DNA of 11,460 nucleotides, taken from the NCBI GenBank assembly GCA_905201565.1, contig CAJKOS010000047.1, positions 1 through 11,460 of the forward strand, given 5' to 3'. This document shows, piece after piece, positions 1 to 7,957 of this stretch; position 1 is the first letter of the stretch; every line of letters starts with the position of its first letter. The notes under the pieces were generated by a model. The model was not told the DNA's origin. It did not search any database and saw only the letters and a list, made by a program, of their open reading frames with translations. The DNA is from an uncultured Erysipelotrichaceae bacterium (GTDB lineage Bacteria; Bacillota_I; Bacilli_A; Erysipelotrichales; Erysipelotrichaceae). Made by a program: the position numbers and the translations under genes.

Positions 1-416
1 CTGCCACAATCCGGGCAGGCAATATTGTTGTCTTTGATGAACTTCTCCATCTCTTCATTACTCCAGCCCTCTGGTGATACTTCACCATGTGACCACTCTT
101 CGATCAGATGATCGGCACGATGTCTTGTATGGCAGTTTTTGCAATCCATGAGCGGATCGGAAAAACTCTTGAGATGTCCAGAAGCCTCCCAGACCCGCGG
201 ATTCATGAGAATCGCAGCCTGGATCTCCACATTGTTAGGATCTTCCTGGATGAACTTCTTCTGCCATGCCTTCTTGATATTATCCTTTAACATAACCCCA
301 TATGGGCCAAAATCCCATGTGTTGCTGAGACCACCATAGATCTCAGAACCCTGGAATACAAATCCTGTATTCTTGGCATGCGACACGATGAGGTCAAATG
401 TTTTTTCCTTGTCCAT
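1..416 (-). CDS. glyQS: Glycyl-tRNA synthetase, single-subunit (alpha2) type, N-terminal part
   Basis: Partial gene: the first 138 codons are present and the rest lies beyond the left edge. The product charges tRNA-Gly with glycine in the cytoplasm (class II synthetase). My translation from the ATG at 414-416 gives the family hallmark IYGGLSNTWDFGPYGV at residues 27-42, then the MNPRVWEASGH motif at 71-81. Two Cys pairs follow, C92/C95 and C134/C137, as in the zinc-type insertion of this family. This is the homodimeric form, not the separate GlyQ/GlyS subunits of B. subtilis. The start is supported by a GGGGG Shine-Dalgarno tract about 6 bases upstream. It follows recO after a 51-base gap holding a plausible promoter. 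The position after era-recO is the usual one for glycyl-tRNA synthetase in Bacillota. Identification is firm; completeness cannot be judged here. Confidence 0.95.
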   Translation of the reverse strand, partial: MDKEKTFDLIVSHAKNTGFVFQGSEIYGGLSNTWDFGPYGVMLKDNIKKAWQKKFIQEDPNNVEIQAAILMNPRVWEASGHLKSFSDPLMDCKNCHTRHRADHLIEEWSHGEVSPEGWSNEEMEKFIKDNNIACPDCG

Positions 417-456
417 AACTTACCCCCTTGATCAAAATACACTCGTAAACGTTAGC

Positions 457-485
457 AGTATAGCACTTCATCTGTCACGATTCAA
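457..485 (-). promoter_or_regulatory. Likely sigma-A promoter of glyQS
   Basis: On the minus strand TTGAAT (480-485) and TATACT (457-462) are separated by 17 bases, close to the TTGACA/TATAAT consensus. The site overlaps the end of recO. It would give a leader of only about 35 bases before glyQS, so glyQS may be transcribed both from here and by read-through from the upstream operon. No T-box leader fits in this space. Confidence 0.45.
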
Positions 486-1223
486 ATCCCAGATGGTCTC
501 TAAAAAGCCAAAAGAGCGTAGATTTATGCCAGTATAGCGATTTACAAACAAAACAAGGGTCTTTACATCCTCAAATTGTGCCCTGTACTGCTCTTCCACA
601 TCCGATAATCTCTTCATTCCAGATCTTGCAAGAACGCGAAAGCGCAGCAGCTCTTCTTTATCCTTTAGCGCTATACCATACTCTAGCGCATGCCTTTTGC
701 ACAAAAAACCACCATGCTTTACGCTCAATGCGCTGACAGCCTTTCCCCCACATGCTGTACATTCATCCACATCCGGTGCACTGCCAAACAGCCTCAGCAT
801 ATCCCCCAGATACAAAGCCAGTACCGTACAGGCATCATGCCCTTCATCAAGGGCAGTGAATGCTGCTTTCAACAGTGCATATTCTTCCTCTTTGTTCTCC
901 TGTTTCTCCATTGTCAAAGCATCCATCACTTCCGCCACCACCCCAGCACAGGATGAAAGCAGAAGATCGTTGCGCATGCGACGGAAAAGGGAAAGCGTAT
1001 GTGCCGATCTCAGACGGAACAACGTCTTTCCCTCATGATAATCAAAAATGAGCTGTACCTCACTATAGGGCTGAATGTGCACGGCATTATGACTCTTTGG
1101 CTTTTTTGCCCCGGGCACAACAAAACTGATCTTTCCATAGTCTTTGGAAAGAACAGTCATCAATACATCATTTTCCCGATAATCACTCTCTTTGAGAATG
1201 AAGGCATCCGTCATATCATTCAC
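468..1223 (-). CDS. recO: DNA repair protein RecO
   Basis: Recombination mediator of the RecFOR pathway, which helps load RecA on SSB-coated single-stranded DNA. The 251-residue product has the N-terminal OB-fold (FILKESDYRENDVLMTVLSKDYGK from about residue 8, written here as the family pattern xLxxxDYxExDxLxTxLxxxxGK), followed by a helical domain. A zinc-binding group follows at C155, C158, C175 and H178, as in Gram-positive RecO. I chose the GTG at 1221-1223 because GGAGGGG sits 6 bases upstream (1230-1236) and because the resulting N-terminus has the same number of residues before the conserved strand as I recall for B. subtilis RecO. An ATG at 1214 would be only three codons shorter. Longer in-frame extensions run inside era and look non-coding. 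The start overlaps the end of era by 8 bases, implying translational coupling. Confidence 0.93.
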   Translation of the reverse strand: MNDMTDAFILKESDYRENDVLMTVLSKDYGKISFVVPGAKKPKSHNAVHIQPYSEVQLIFDYHEGKTLFRLRSAHTLSLFRRMRNDLLLSSCAGVVAEVMDALTMEKQENKEEEYALLKAAFTALDEGHDACTVLALYLGDMLRLFGSAPDVDECTACGGKAVSALSVKHGGFLCKRHALEYGIALKDKEELLRFRVLARSGMKRLSDVEEQYRAQFEDVKTLVLFVNRYTGINLRSFGFLETIWDLNRDR

Positions 1224-2106
1224 GGAATGCCCCTCCATAACCAAACTCACTGATGCGGGCATCCTTGGAACGCCAGTCATCCTCCACCCTGACAAACAGG
1301 CTGAGATACACATGGGTACCAAGCAGCTTTTCAATATCGGTGCGCGCCATACTGCCAATCCGTTTCAGCATACTGCCACCCTTGCCGATGAGAATTCCCT
1401 TCTGACCGTTCTTTTCCACTAAGATCATCGCCTGAATTTCACAACCCTTCTTTGTGAACTTCTTCGACTCGATGATCACCGCCGAAGCATGTGGTACTTC
1501 CTGATCTGTACAGATCAGGATCTTCTCACGGATGATTTCCGCAATGCGGAAGTTCTCGGTGCTGTCAGAAACAATATCCGTCGGATAGAGCATATCCCCT
1601 TGAGGCAGATAAGAAGCTGTCACTTTGACAAGTTCATCAAACGAACGATCAAACTTCGCACTGAGCGGGAAGAATTCCGCAAAGTCATAGCGTTCCTGCC
1701 ATGATCTTAAATTAATCAATATCTTTTCCTTAGATAAGCGGTCCACCTTGTTCATGATGAGAAATGCCGGCACATCCGCATTCTTCACCATGTTTAAAAC
1801 AAATTCATCCCCCTGTGCAAAGGGAACAGAACCATCCACGACAAGGTAGATGAGGTCCACCCCCATCATGACATCCTTGCTTTCCTTGTTCATGCGCACA
1901 CCAAGCCTGTCAAGAGGCTTATGGATACCTGGTGTATCGGTAAAGACAATCTGGCAGTCGTGATCGGTATAAATACCGCGGATCTCGCTGCGGGTTGTCT
2001 GTGCCTTTTCAGAAACGATCGCAACCTTTTCACCTACCAGAGCATTGATCAATGTGCTTTTGCCGGCATTAGGCCTTCCGGCAAGGGCTACAAATCCACT
2101 TCTCAT
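1216..2106 (-). CDS. era: GTPase Era (ribosome assembly)
   Basis: Essential GTPase that binds 16S rRNA near its 3' end and assists 30S subunit maturation at the membrane/cytoplasm boundary. The 296-residue sequence has all G motifs: P-loop GRPNAGKS (10-17), QTTR switch (36-39), DTPG (57-60), NKVD (119-122) and SAK (149-151). The C-terminal KH RNA-binding domain carries ILIGKGGSMLKRIG at 238-251. The P-loop has Ala where many Era proteins have Val (NVGKS), a small change. The N-terminus is a few residues shorter than some relatives, but the ATG overlaps the cdd stop as ATGA, a typical coupled start. The gene sits between cdd and recO exactly as in other Bacillota. Confidence 0.97.
   Translation of the reverse strand: MRSGFVALAGRPNAGKSTLINALVGEKVAIVSEKAQTTRSEIRGIYTDHDCQIVFTDTPGIHKPLDRLGVRMNKESKDVMMGVDLIYLVVDGSVPFAQGDEFVLNMVKNADVPAFLIMNKVDRLSKEKILINLRSWQERYDFAEFFPLSAKFDRSFDELVKVTASYLPQGDMLYPTDIVSDSTENFRIAEIIREKILICTDQEVPHASAVIIESKKFTKKGCEIQAMILVEKNGQKGILIGKGGSMLKRIGSMARTDIEKLLGTHVYLSLFVRVEDDWRSKDARISEFGYGGAFRE
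1230..1236 (-). promoter_or_regulatory. Shine-Dalgarno site deciding the GTG start of recO
   Basis: GGAGGGG on the minus strand lies inside the end of era. It is 6 bases from GTG (1221-1223) but 15 bases from the alternative ATG (1212-1214), so it favours the GTG start. Confidence 0.6.
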
Positions 2107-2504
2107 CTCTTCACATCCGTTTCTGAAAACTGCATTGGCAAAAGTTCTGCAATGGTCGTATCCATGGTGTCTTTGCCATTGGAAAGATAGATCGGGGTAT
2201 CCTCTTGTAACAGTTCACTGAGCACCTGACGGCAGATGCCACACGGTGTGCCGATGCGCTCTCCATCGGAAACGATGGCAATCGCCTGAATATCCTTTTT
2301 GCGGTATCCATTGGAATATGCCGCAAATACCGCACTTCTTTCCGCACAGTTTGTTGCCCCAAATGAAGCATTTTCAATATTGGCACCATAGGTCACATGA
2401 CCATCTTTTGTCAGAATTGCCGCACCGACATGATAGTTTGAATATGGTGCATAAGCGTTCTTCATCGCCTTAAACGCTTCCTGTATCAATTGTTCACGAT
2501 TCAT
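2103..2504 (-). CDS. cdd: Cytidine deaminase
   Basis: Hydrolytically deaminates cytidine and deoxycytidine to uridine and deoxyuridine in pyrimidine salvage. The product is 133 residues, the length of the small homotetrameric class. The zinc site is complete: NCAERSA with C53 as ligand and E55 as the catalytic proton shuttle, then PCGICRQ with C88 and C91 as the other ligands. Substrate-contacting residues in FGATNCAE and the NIENASFG stretch (42-49) are present. A strong Shine-Dalgarno (GGAGG, 7 bases from ATG) overlaps the last codons of dgkA, which ends 3 bases before this start. The 3' end overlaps era by 4 bases. It is part of the phoH-to-recO operon. Confidence 0.97.
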   Translation of the reverse strand: MNREQLIQEAFKAMKNAYAPYSNYHVGAAILTKDGHVTYGANIENASFGATNCAERSAVFAAYSNGYRKKDIQAIAIVSDGERIGTPCGICRQVLSELLQEDTPIYLSNGKDTMDTTIAELLPMQFSETDVKR

Positions 2505-2507
2505 CTA

Positions 2508-2846
2508 TTAACCTCCCAAATGACTCCACAAAATGATCATTGCGATCACAAGAGCACCAAACGATACCACAAGAACTGCACCTGCAGCAATATCCTTGAT
2601 GGCTTTGATCATCTCATTGTACTCTCTCGTATACAGATCACATAATAATTCAATACATGTATTGAGCATCTCCGCACCGATGACCATCACGATTGCCAGC
2701 ACTACCGCTATCCATTCCCCACGGGTTAACTGCAGGGCAAAACCGGCAAGGATGGCAAGACAGCCAAGCACAAACTGCAGGATGATCGAGCGGTGGCGAA
2801 GACCTGTCGCAATTCCCTGAAAAGCAACCAGAAACTTATTCTTCAT
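2508..2846 (-). CDS. dgkA: Diacylglycerol kinase family / undecaprenol kinase, integral membrane
   Basis: Small membrane lipid kinase of the DgkA family. In Gram-positive bacteria members near era and cdd are usually undecaprenol kinases that feed the carrier-lipid pool for wall synthesis; that specificity is inferred here. The 112 residues form three hydrophobic segments (about 22-40, 45-66 and 90-108). The signature AEMLNTCIELLCD at 58-70 contains the acidic and Asn residues of the active site (E59, N62, E66, D70), followed by IKDIAAGAV at 83-91. There is no PAP2 domain fused at the C-terminus. The ATG overlaps the end of ybeY by 11 bases, with only a weak GGTGA-like ribosome site, so coupling to ybeY translation is likely. 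Confidence 0.92.
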   Translation of the reverse strand: MKNKFLVAFQGIATGLRHRSIILQFVLGCLAILAGFALQLTRGEWIAVVLAIVMVIGAEMLNTCIELLCDLYTREYNEMIKAIKDIAAGAVLVVSFGALVIAMIILWSHLGG

Positions 2847-3291
2847 CGCGTTTCACCAGAGGATCGAGGATCTCTTTCTGCAGGGAAAACATCTCTGTTT
2901 CCTCTTCCTTTGTCATATGGTCATAGCCAAGGCAGTGCAACAGACCATGGGTGAACAGAAACCCCATCTCCCGCTTATAGGAATGACCATATTCCTTTGC
3001 CTGCCGCTTTGCATAATCGATATTGATAAACAGATCACCGAGATCCTTTTCCCCTGTATCCACAAGATCCGGGCTGTCGTTGATCGCAAAGCTGATCACA
3101 TCCGTTGGCCGATCAATCCCACGATAGTCGCGGTTGATGGTATGGATGGTGCGGGAGCGCACAAACGTGACACTGATCTCACATGTCTCTTTAATCTGTA
3201 ATACCTTCTCAGCATTAGCAGCAATTTCATGAAAGAATGCCTCATATTCTGACAGATCCGCATTCGTGCGGTTCATGATTGTGATTTCCAT
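2836..3291 (-). CDS. ybeY: Endoribonuclease YbeY (rRNA maturation factor)
   Basis: Zinc metalloprotein of the UPF0054 family involved in 16S rRNA 3'-end maturation and ribosome quality control. The product is 151 residues. The defining metal-binding motif HGLLHCLGYDH is at 115-125, giving His115, His119 and His125 as ligands. The conserved RPTDVISFA stretch is at 61-69 and the DLGDLFIN strand at 83-90. AGGAG lies 5 bases before the ATG, supporting this start. The 5' end overlaps phoH by 19 bases and the 3' end overlaps dgkA. In B. subtilis a large HD-domain gene (yqfF/pgpH) separates phoH from ybeY; it is absent here. Confidence 0.96.
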   Translation of the reverse strand: MEITIMNRTNADLSEYEAFFHEIAANAEKVLQIKETCEISVTFVRSRTIHTINRDYRGIDRPTDVISFAINDSPDLVDTGEKDLGDLFINIDYAKRQAKEYGHSYKREMGFLFTHGLLHCLGYDHMTKEEETEMFSLQKEILDPLVKRDEE

Positions 3292-4253
3292 GTCTTCTCC
3301 TTTCTGCTGTAACGTTCGATGATCTTCTGTACAAGCGGATGGCGTACAACATCATCACTGCTGAAATGGAGTACAGCAATTTCTTCCATACCTTCCAATA
3401 TATTAGATGCCTCCACAAGACCGCTTTCTATGCGCGGAGAAAGATCGATCTGGGTAATATCACCGGTAATGACCATGTGGGAATGGAAACCGATTCTTGT
3501 CAGAAACATCTTCATCTGCGGACCGGTTGTATTCTGTGCTTCATCGAGGATGACAAAGGCATCATTGAGTGTTCTGCCACGCATATAGGCAAGCGGTGCT
3601 ATTTCAATTGTGCCCTTTTCTATCAATTTCTCAGTTTGTTCACTCCCCAACAGATCATGTAATGCATCATAGAGAGGTGTGAGATATGGATCTACTTTTT
3701 CCTTGAGATCTCCTGGCAGAAACCCAAGGCTCTCCCCTGCTTCTACTGCAGGACGGGTGAGGACAATGCGTCTGACATCTCCTTTCTTCAAGGCGGAGAC
3801 AGCCGCTGTCACCGCAAGGAATGTCTTGCCGGTACCAGCCGGACCTACCGCAAACACGATGGCTTTTTCTTCCATGGCATTGACAAAGGCAAGCTGTCCA
3901 CGGGTCTTTGGCATGATCGGTTTGCCATTGGCGAGCCTGCCGACAACCTTCTTTGAAAATTCCTCAAAATCCACTGGTTCATTATGCTGGATGGCACGTG
4001 TTGCATAGATGACATCCTGTTCAGAAATACTGATGCCCTTTGCGCTCTGCTTGCGCAATGCCAATAGCACTTCCCTTATCTTTTCAACATCCTCATCTGT
4101 GCAGTCCTCAATGGTGAACACATGGTCGCGGTAATAGATCGTATATCCAAAGGATTCCGCAAGCACATTGAGGTTGCGGTCCTGTGTACCAAGAAGATTT
4201 CCTGCTTCATCCGCATTGAGATCTTCCAGAACTATCGTTTTCTTTTCGCTCAA
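3273..4253 (-). CDS. phoH: PhoH-like ATPase
   Basis: Cytoplasmic P-loop ATPase of the PhoH family, whose partnership with YbeY in the genome suggests a role in RNA metabolism; the exact function is not established. The product is 326 residues, normal for the Gram-positive form with an N-terminal KH-like region (about 1-75). It has Walker A GPAGTGKT at 137-144, the conserved TRPAVEAGESLGFLPGD stretch at 166-182, and Walker B VILDEAQN at 234-241. The start is an unusual TTG (4251-4253), chosen because GGGAGG lies 9 bases upstream and the N-terminus aligns with family expectations. It is the first gene of the phoH-ybeY-dgkA-cdd-era-recO run and follows the rpsU terminator. Confidence 0.95.
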   Translation of the reverse strand: MSEKKTIVLEDLNADEAGNLLGTQDRNLNVLAESFGYTIYYRDHVFTIEDCTDEDVEKIREVLLALRKQSAKGISISEQDVIYATRAIQHNEPVDFEEFSKKVVGRLANGKPIMPKTRGQLAFVNAMEEKAIVFAVGPAGTGKTFLAVTAAVSALKKGDVRRIVLTRPAVEAGESLGFLPGDLKEKVDPYLTPLYDALHDLLGSEQTEKLIEKGTIEIAPLAYMRGRTLNDAFVILDEAQNTTGPQMKMFLTRIGFHSHMVITGDITQIDLSPRIESGLVEASNILEGMEEIAVLHFSSDDVVRHPLVQKIIERYSRKEKTWKSQS

Positions 4254-4262
4254 AAAAAGAGT

Positions 4263-4268
4263 CCTCCC
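4263..4268 (-). promoter_or_regulatory. Shine-Dalgarno site for the TTG start of phoH
   Basis: GGGAGG on the minus strand, 9 bases from TTG at 4251-4253. A run of T (minus strand) fills the gap and forms the start codon itself. Confidence 0.65.
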
Positions 4269-4284
4269 TTAACTTTCTCTGTTC

Positions 4285-4290
4285 ATTGTA
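4285..4290 (-). promoter_or_regulatory. Possible -10 element of a phoH operon promoter
   Basis: TACAAT on the minus strand lies between the rpsU terminator and phoH, 31 bases before the start codon. The -35 position falls in the T tract of the terminator and matches poorly, so this is tentative. Some promoter is expected here because the preceding terminator is strong. Confidence 0.35.
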
Positions 4291-4302
4291 GACCAAACAG
4301 GT

Positions 4303-4331
4303 AAAAAAAAGAAGAAGCTTTCACTTCTTCT
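4303..4331 (-). terminator. Rho-independent terminator after rpsU
   Basis: On the minus strand AGAAGAAG (4324-4331) pairs with CTTCTTCT (4310-4317) around a 6-base loop. The arm is followed by a continuous T run at 4303-4310. The stem begins at the last base of the rpsU stop codon. It separates rpsU from phoH. Confidence 0.85.
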
Positions 4332-4513
4332 TACTTGCCTCTTCTGCGTGCTTTGCGGGCAGCCTCAGACTTCAGCTTTCTCTTGACACCCGGCTTGACG
4401 TAATATTCTCTCTTACGTGCTTCAGCGAGGGTTCCATTACGGGATACCTGACGCTTGAATCTGCGCAGCGCATCATCGAGATTTTCGTTTTCCTTAACAA
4501 CGACTCTTGCCAT
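4331..4513 (-). CDS. rpsU: Small ribosomal subunit protein bS21
   Basis: Component of the 30S subunit near the mRNA exit and anti-Shine-Dalgarno region. The 60-residue basic product begins [21 protein letters not shown], matching the family start (ARVVVKENE), and ends in an Arg/Lys-rich tail. I chose ATG 4511-4513 rather than the in-frame GTG two codons upstream, because bS21 proteins normally begin MARVxV or similar and a G-rich ribosome site (GAGGGGG) lies 8 bases before this ATG. It has its own promoter directly upstream and its own terminator downstream, so it is probably expressed as a single-gene unit at high level. In B. subtilis yqeY follows rpsU; no yqeY is present here. Confidence 0.97.
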   Translation of the reverse strand: MARVVVKENENLDDALRRFKRQVSRNGTLAEARKREYYVKPGVKRKLKSEAARKARRRGK

Positions 4514-4548
4514 TTCCACAACCCCCTCTCCGTTTTTGAACAGTTGCT

Positions 4549-4577
4549 ATTGTAACAAAACATTTGTGGGATTGCAA
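4549..4577 (-). promoter_or_regulatory. Sigma-A type promoter of rpsU
   Basis: On the minus strand TTGCAA (4572-4577) and TACAAT (4549-4554) are 17 bases apart. The predicted start of transcription is about 30 bases before the rpsU ATG. The -35 box lies only 10 bases after the deoC stop codon, and no terminator is visible between deoC and this promoter, so read-through from deoC is likely. Confidence 0.75.
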
Positions 4578-4587
4578 TTGTTTTTGT

Positions 4588-5226
4588 TTATTTCATCAAA
4601 GAAACACCACGGCTTGTGCCAATTCTATCCGCACCAGCATCAATCATTGCCATCATGTCTTCTTTTGTTCTCACACCACCTGCCGCTTTGACAGATACAC
4701 CTTCACCAACCGTCTTCTTCATCAGAGCAACATCTTCAACTGTAGCACCACTTGTGGAGAAACCGGTACTTGTCTTGACAAAGTCTGCACCAGCCTGCTT
4801 TGCATCAAGGCAGGCACGCACCTTTTCTTCATCACTGAGAAGACATGTTTCAATGATCACCTTGAGCACATGGTCACCAACAGCTTCTTTGATGGCTTTG
4901 ATTTCACTTGTGACATAGGCATCATCACCATCTTTGAGCTTTCCGATATGGATGACCATATCCACTTCATCTGCCCCTTTCTCAATCGCATCACGGGCTT
5001 CAAACACCTTGGCATCCTTTGTCATGGCACCAAGCGGGAAACCGATAACCACACATACTTTGACATCCGATCCCTGCAGTTCTTCCTTTGCGACATCAAT
5101 CCAGGAAGGATTGACACAGACAGACGCAAAGTCATATTCCTTTGCCTCTTTGCAGAGCTCTACAATCTGTTCTTTTGTGGCATCTGCCTGCAATAATGTG
5201 TGATCGATGTACTTACTCAGTTTCAT
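4588..5226 (-). CDS. deoC: Deoxyribose-phosphate aldolase
   Basis: Cleaves 2-deoxyribose 5-phosphate to glyceraldehyde 3-phosphate and acetaldehyde in deoxynucleoside catabolism. The 212-residue TIM-barrel protein starts [12 protein letters not shown], the typical N-terminus. It shows the Schiff-base lysine K151 in VKTSTGFS, the second active-site lysine K180 in VKAAGGVR, and D89 in DEVDMV. The start at 5224-5226 is fixed by GAGGAGG upstream at 5233-5239; an open extension to 5382 lies within murE and does not resemble the family. The gene overlaps the end of murE by 14 bases, so it is cotranscribed with it. Together with cdd it suggests nucleoside salvage, although the two are in separate transcription units. 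Confidence 0.96.
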   Translation of the reverse strand: MKLSKYIDHTLLQADATKEQIVELCKEAKEYDFASVCVNPSWIDVAKEELQGSDVKVCVVIGFPLGAMTKDAKVFEARDAIEKGADEVDMVIHIGKLKDGDDAYVTSEIKAIKEAVGDHVLKVIIETCLLSDEEKVRACLDAKQAGADFVKTSTGFSTSGATVEDVALMKKTVGEGVSVKAAGGVRTKEDMMAMIDAGADRIGTSRGVSLMK

Positions 5227-6688
5227 AATGATCCTCCTCATCCATATCATGGAAATAATACTTGTGTACGACCTCTCTTGCGATCGAATCATCACCTTCA
5301 TATGGCTCTCTGCCAAACTCACGATAGATGAACTTCTCATCCCCTTTGCCAAGCAGGATGATCGTATCATCCCTGTCCGCAAGCTCTACTGCCTGACGGA
5401 TGGCATCATAGCGGTCTTCGATGATAATATAGTTCGTCTTTTTGATACCAGACGCAATCTCCTCGGCAATTTCTACCGGATTTTCATCACGTGGATCGTC
5501 CTCTGTCAGAATGATCATATCCGCATACTTGTCGAGGATCTCACCAAAGGTGACGCGCTTCTCCGTATCGCGCTTTCCAGCACTGCCGGTAATAGCAATG
5601 ATCCGATTTCCCTTAGGGGTGATCGCAGAAGCATAGCGGCAGATCTGCTCTATACCATCCGGAGTATGGGCAAAGTCAACGATGATGTTAAACGGCTGTC
5701 CTTCATCGATGCGCTCCATACGTCCCTCAATCTGTTTGAGATGGCGCACCTCTTCGAGCATATCTTCAATTTCCATACCCGATTCATGCAGTGCAGCAAT
5801 CGCTGAAACAAGATTGTAAATATTGAACTTTGCGACAAGATTTGTCTCAAATTCATAGTCTTTGCCACGTACTCTCAGGGTGAGCTTTGTGCGGTCTTTC
5901 AACAGCTGGTATTTGACAACCTGGTAGTCTGCCTTCTTCTCAAGGCTATATGTCACAATGCGGCATGGGCAGTCCGCCACAATCTTTTCCCCATAGGGAT
6001 CATCTATATTTGTGATGGCAATCGCATCCTTCTTGAGCCTGTCGAACAATCTCTTCTTGGCTTTGAAGTACTTGTCCATCGTGCCATGATAATCGAGGTG
6101 GTCATGGGTCAGATTGGTAAAGATCGCCACATCGAAGTCGATGGCATCCACCCTGCCCTGTTCAATACCGATGGAACTTGCTTCCAGGGAGCAGGCTTCC
6201 ATACCGGCATCGCGCATATCGCGCAGGATACCATGCAGATCATCGATATTTGGTGTTGTCAAGAGCGGTGGCAGTTTGACATCACCATATTCGATGGAAA
6301 TCGTACCAACGTATCCTGTCTTCTTTGTGGGATTGAGGATATCGCGGATGATGCAGGCAGTGGAAGACTTGCCATTTGTGCCGGTAATACCATACATATA
6401 CAGTTCATGGCTTGGATAGCCATAGAAGGCATCTGCTACCTGGTTAAAGGCACGGATGACATTGTTCACACGGATGTAGACAATGCCTTCTTTCTTATTA
6501 TCTAATGGTTCACTATGGACGATGACCTTTGCCCCGTTTTCTATTGCCTGATCGACAAAGCGGTGTCCATCGGACATCATGCCCTTGACACAGAAAAAGA
6601 TGGAATCCGGGCGCTTGCGGCGGCTGTCTGCCATCAATCCCCTGATTTCAATATCCGGTACATTTTCAAACAATTCACTCAGTTTCAT
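5213..6688 (-). CDS. murE: Mur ligase MurE: UDP-MurNAc-tripeptide synthetase
   Basis: ATP-dependent ligase adding the third residue to the peptidoglycan stem peptide on UDP-MurNAc-L-Ala-D-Glu. At 491 residues it has the three Mur domains: N-terminal UDP-binding (about 1-95), central ATPase with TGTNGKSS at 102-109 and TTPN at 144-147, and C-terminal domain from about 325. The region equivalent to SSHAL reads SSIGIEQGR (171-179), keeping the Ser, Gln and Arg but with Ile for His. The third-residue region reads DDPRDENP (397-404), and the usual GKGHE motif reads GKGDE. The Arg in DxPR is associated with diaminopimelate enzymes, but with these changes the amino-acid specificity (mDAP, Lys or other) is uncertain. 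It overlaps mtaB by ATGA, with GGAG 7 bases upstream. The gene is outside a division/wall cluster, which is unusual. Confidence 0.93.
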   Translation of the reverse strand: MKLSELFENVPDIEIRGLMADSRRKRPDSIFFCVKGMMSDGHRFVDQAIENGAKVIVHSEPLDNKKEGIVYIRVNNVIRAFNQVADAFYGYPSHELYMYGITGTNGKSSTACIIRDILNPTKKTGYVGTISIEYGDVKLPPLLTTPNIDDLHGILRDMRDAGMEACSLEASSIGIEQGRVDAIDFDVAIFTNLTHDHLDYHGTMDKYFKAKKRLFDRLKKDAIAITNIDDPYGEKIVADCPCRIVTYSLEKKADYQVVKYQLLKDRTKLTLRVRGKDYEFETNLVAKFNIYNLVSAIAALHESGMEIEDMLEEVRHLKQIEGRMERIDEGQPFNIIVDFAHTPDGIEQICRYASAITPKGNRIIAITGSAGKRDTEKRVTFGEILDKYADMIILTEDDPRDENPVEIAEEIASGIKKTNYIIIEDRYDAIRQAVELADRDDTIILLGKGDEKFIYREFGREPYEGDDSIAREVVHKYYFHDMDEEDHYETE

Positions 6689-7956
6689 ACCAATTCTCCA
6701 AAAAGCTTTCCATCTTCAAATTTCACAAGCTTTACGCGCTCTACACCACGGTGCAGTGGAACATCCTTTGCATAGACCGGGAAGTATTGTGAAGAATGCC
6801 CCTTCACATAGCCATCTTCCTCTGTCTCAAAAATAACCTCTGTATCTTTATTGAGATACGATTGCATATAGGCTACTTCCAGGTGCTTTGAAATATCCAT
6901 GCATATCTTTGTGCGTTCCTTTTTGATGCGCGGATCAATCTGTCCCTGCATTGTCGCAGCTGGTGTACCCTTACGCACAGAATACGGAAAGACATGCAGA
7001 AAGGAAAAACCGCACTTGTTCAGGAAGTCACATGTCTGTTGGAACTCTTCTTCACTTTCCATGGGAAAGCCGGTGATGAGATCACAGGAAATTGCAATAT
7101 CCTCTATCTCATGACGGATCATGGTTATTTTATCATAGTACTGGTCTGTGGTGTATGGACGGTTCATGCGCCTGAGTACAGAATCACATCCTGACTGCAA
7201 TGGAATATGCAGGTGGCGGGCAATCCGCGGTTCATGTTTGATGAGTTCAATCATCTCATCATCAATTTCCGTCATCTCAATCGATGAAATGCGCAGCCTC
7301 TGTAAAGCCGGTACCTCTTCAAGTATCCGCTTCATCAATTGTGCAAGGGTCAACCCATACTCACGTCCATAGCGGCCGGTATGAATACCGGCAAGGACAA
7401 TCTCGGGATAGTTTGCGGCAAGGCGCTTTGCCTCCGCGATGACAAGATCCGGTTCCATGGACCTCTCCCTGCCTCTTGCATAAGGAATGATGCAATACGA
7501 ACAAAACTGGTTGCAGCCATCCTGCACCTTGAGGTATGCCCTCGTCCGGTTTTCAAACTGTTCTGCTTCCATGTTATCAAATGGAATATGTTCAAGCTCT
7601 CCCCTGACGCGGATCTTTTCATGATTCTGCATGTACGCATCGATATAGAGGGGCACATTTTTCTTATACCTTGTGCCGGCGATGATCTCAGCATCCTCGA
7701 GCATTCCTTCATCCACTTCCGCATAGCAGCCGGTCATACAGATGATGGCATCTTTGTTGAGCCTTCTTGCCCTGTGCATCATCTTGCGGCTCTTGGAAGC
7801 AGCCATATTGGTGACCGCACATGTAAAGATCAAAACCGCATCTGCAGCTTCTTCAAAAGGAACCCTTGTCCATCCCTTTCCTTCCATCACAGAAGCAATG
7901 CTTTCTGCTTCAAACGCATTGACCTTGCAGCCAAGATTACATATCGAAAACTTCAT
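6685..7956 (-). CDS. mtaB: tRNA t6A37 methylthiotransferase MtaB
   Basis: Radical-SAM enzyme that converts t6A to ms2t6A at position 37 of ANN-decoding tRNAs. The 423-residue product has the MTTase N-terminal domain with cluster ligands C10 (NLGCKVN), C46 (FTCAVTN) and C77 (MTGCYAE). The radical-SAM CxxxCxxC motif is at C148, C152 and C155 (DGCNQFCSYCIIP), and a C-terminal TRAM-like region covers about 360-423. NLGCKVNxxE distinguishes MtaB from MiaB and RimO. The start ATG at 7954-7956 has GGAG 6 bases upstream; an in-frame ATG seven codons earlier lies inside rsmE and is disfavoured. It starts one base after the rsmE stop, and rsmE-mtaB is the usual pair in Bacillota. Confidence 0.95.
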   Translation of the reverse strand: MKFSICNLGCKVNAFEAESIASVMEGKGWTRVPFEEAADAVLIFTCAVTNMAASKSRKMMHRARRLNKDAIICMTGCYAEVDEGMLEDAEIIAGTRYKKNVPLYIDAYMQNHEKIRVRGELEHIPFDNMEAEQFENRTRAYLKVQDGCNQFCSYCIIPYARGRERSMEPDLVIAEAKRLAANYPEIVLAGIHTGRYGREYGLTLAQLMKRILEEVPALQRLRISSIEMTEIDDEMIELIKHEPRIARHLHIPLQSGCDSVLRRMNRPYTTDQYYDKITMIRHEIEDIAISCDLITGFPMESEEEFQQTCDFLNKCGFSFLHVFPYSVRKGTPAATMQGQIDPRIKKERTKICMDISKHLEVAYMQSYLNKDTEVIFETEEDGYVKGHSSQYFPVYAKDVPLHRGVERVKLVKFEDGKLFGELV

Positions 7957-7957
7957 A

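Noticed and set aside
417..467. Possible T-box leader for glycyl-tRNA synthetase
   Set aside because: Glycine synthetase genes in Bacillota often have one, but the gap to recO is only 51 bases with no room for the specifier and antiterminator stems.
1224..1358. Upstream in-frame extension of recO
   Set aside because: It lies wholly within era, adds residues unlike RecO, and a good ribosome site points to the GTG at 1223.
4564..5196. Long plus-strand open frame (210 codons) opposite deoC
   Set aside because: It is antisense to a clearly conserved gene, has a low-complexity Cys/Phe/His-rich translation, and no ribosome site was seen.
5227..5382. Upstream in-frame extension of deoC
   Set aside because: It overlaps murE in another frame, and the family N-terminus [12 protein letters not shown] begins at 5226 with a strong ribosome site.
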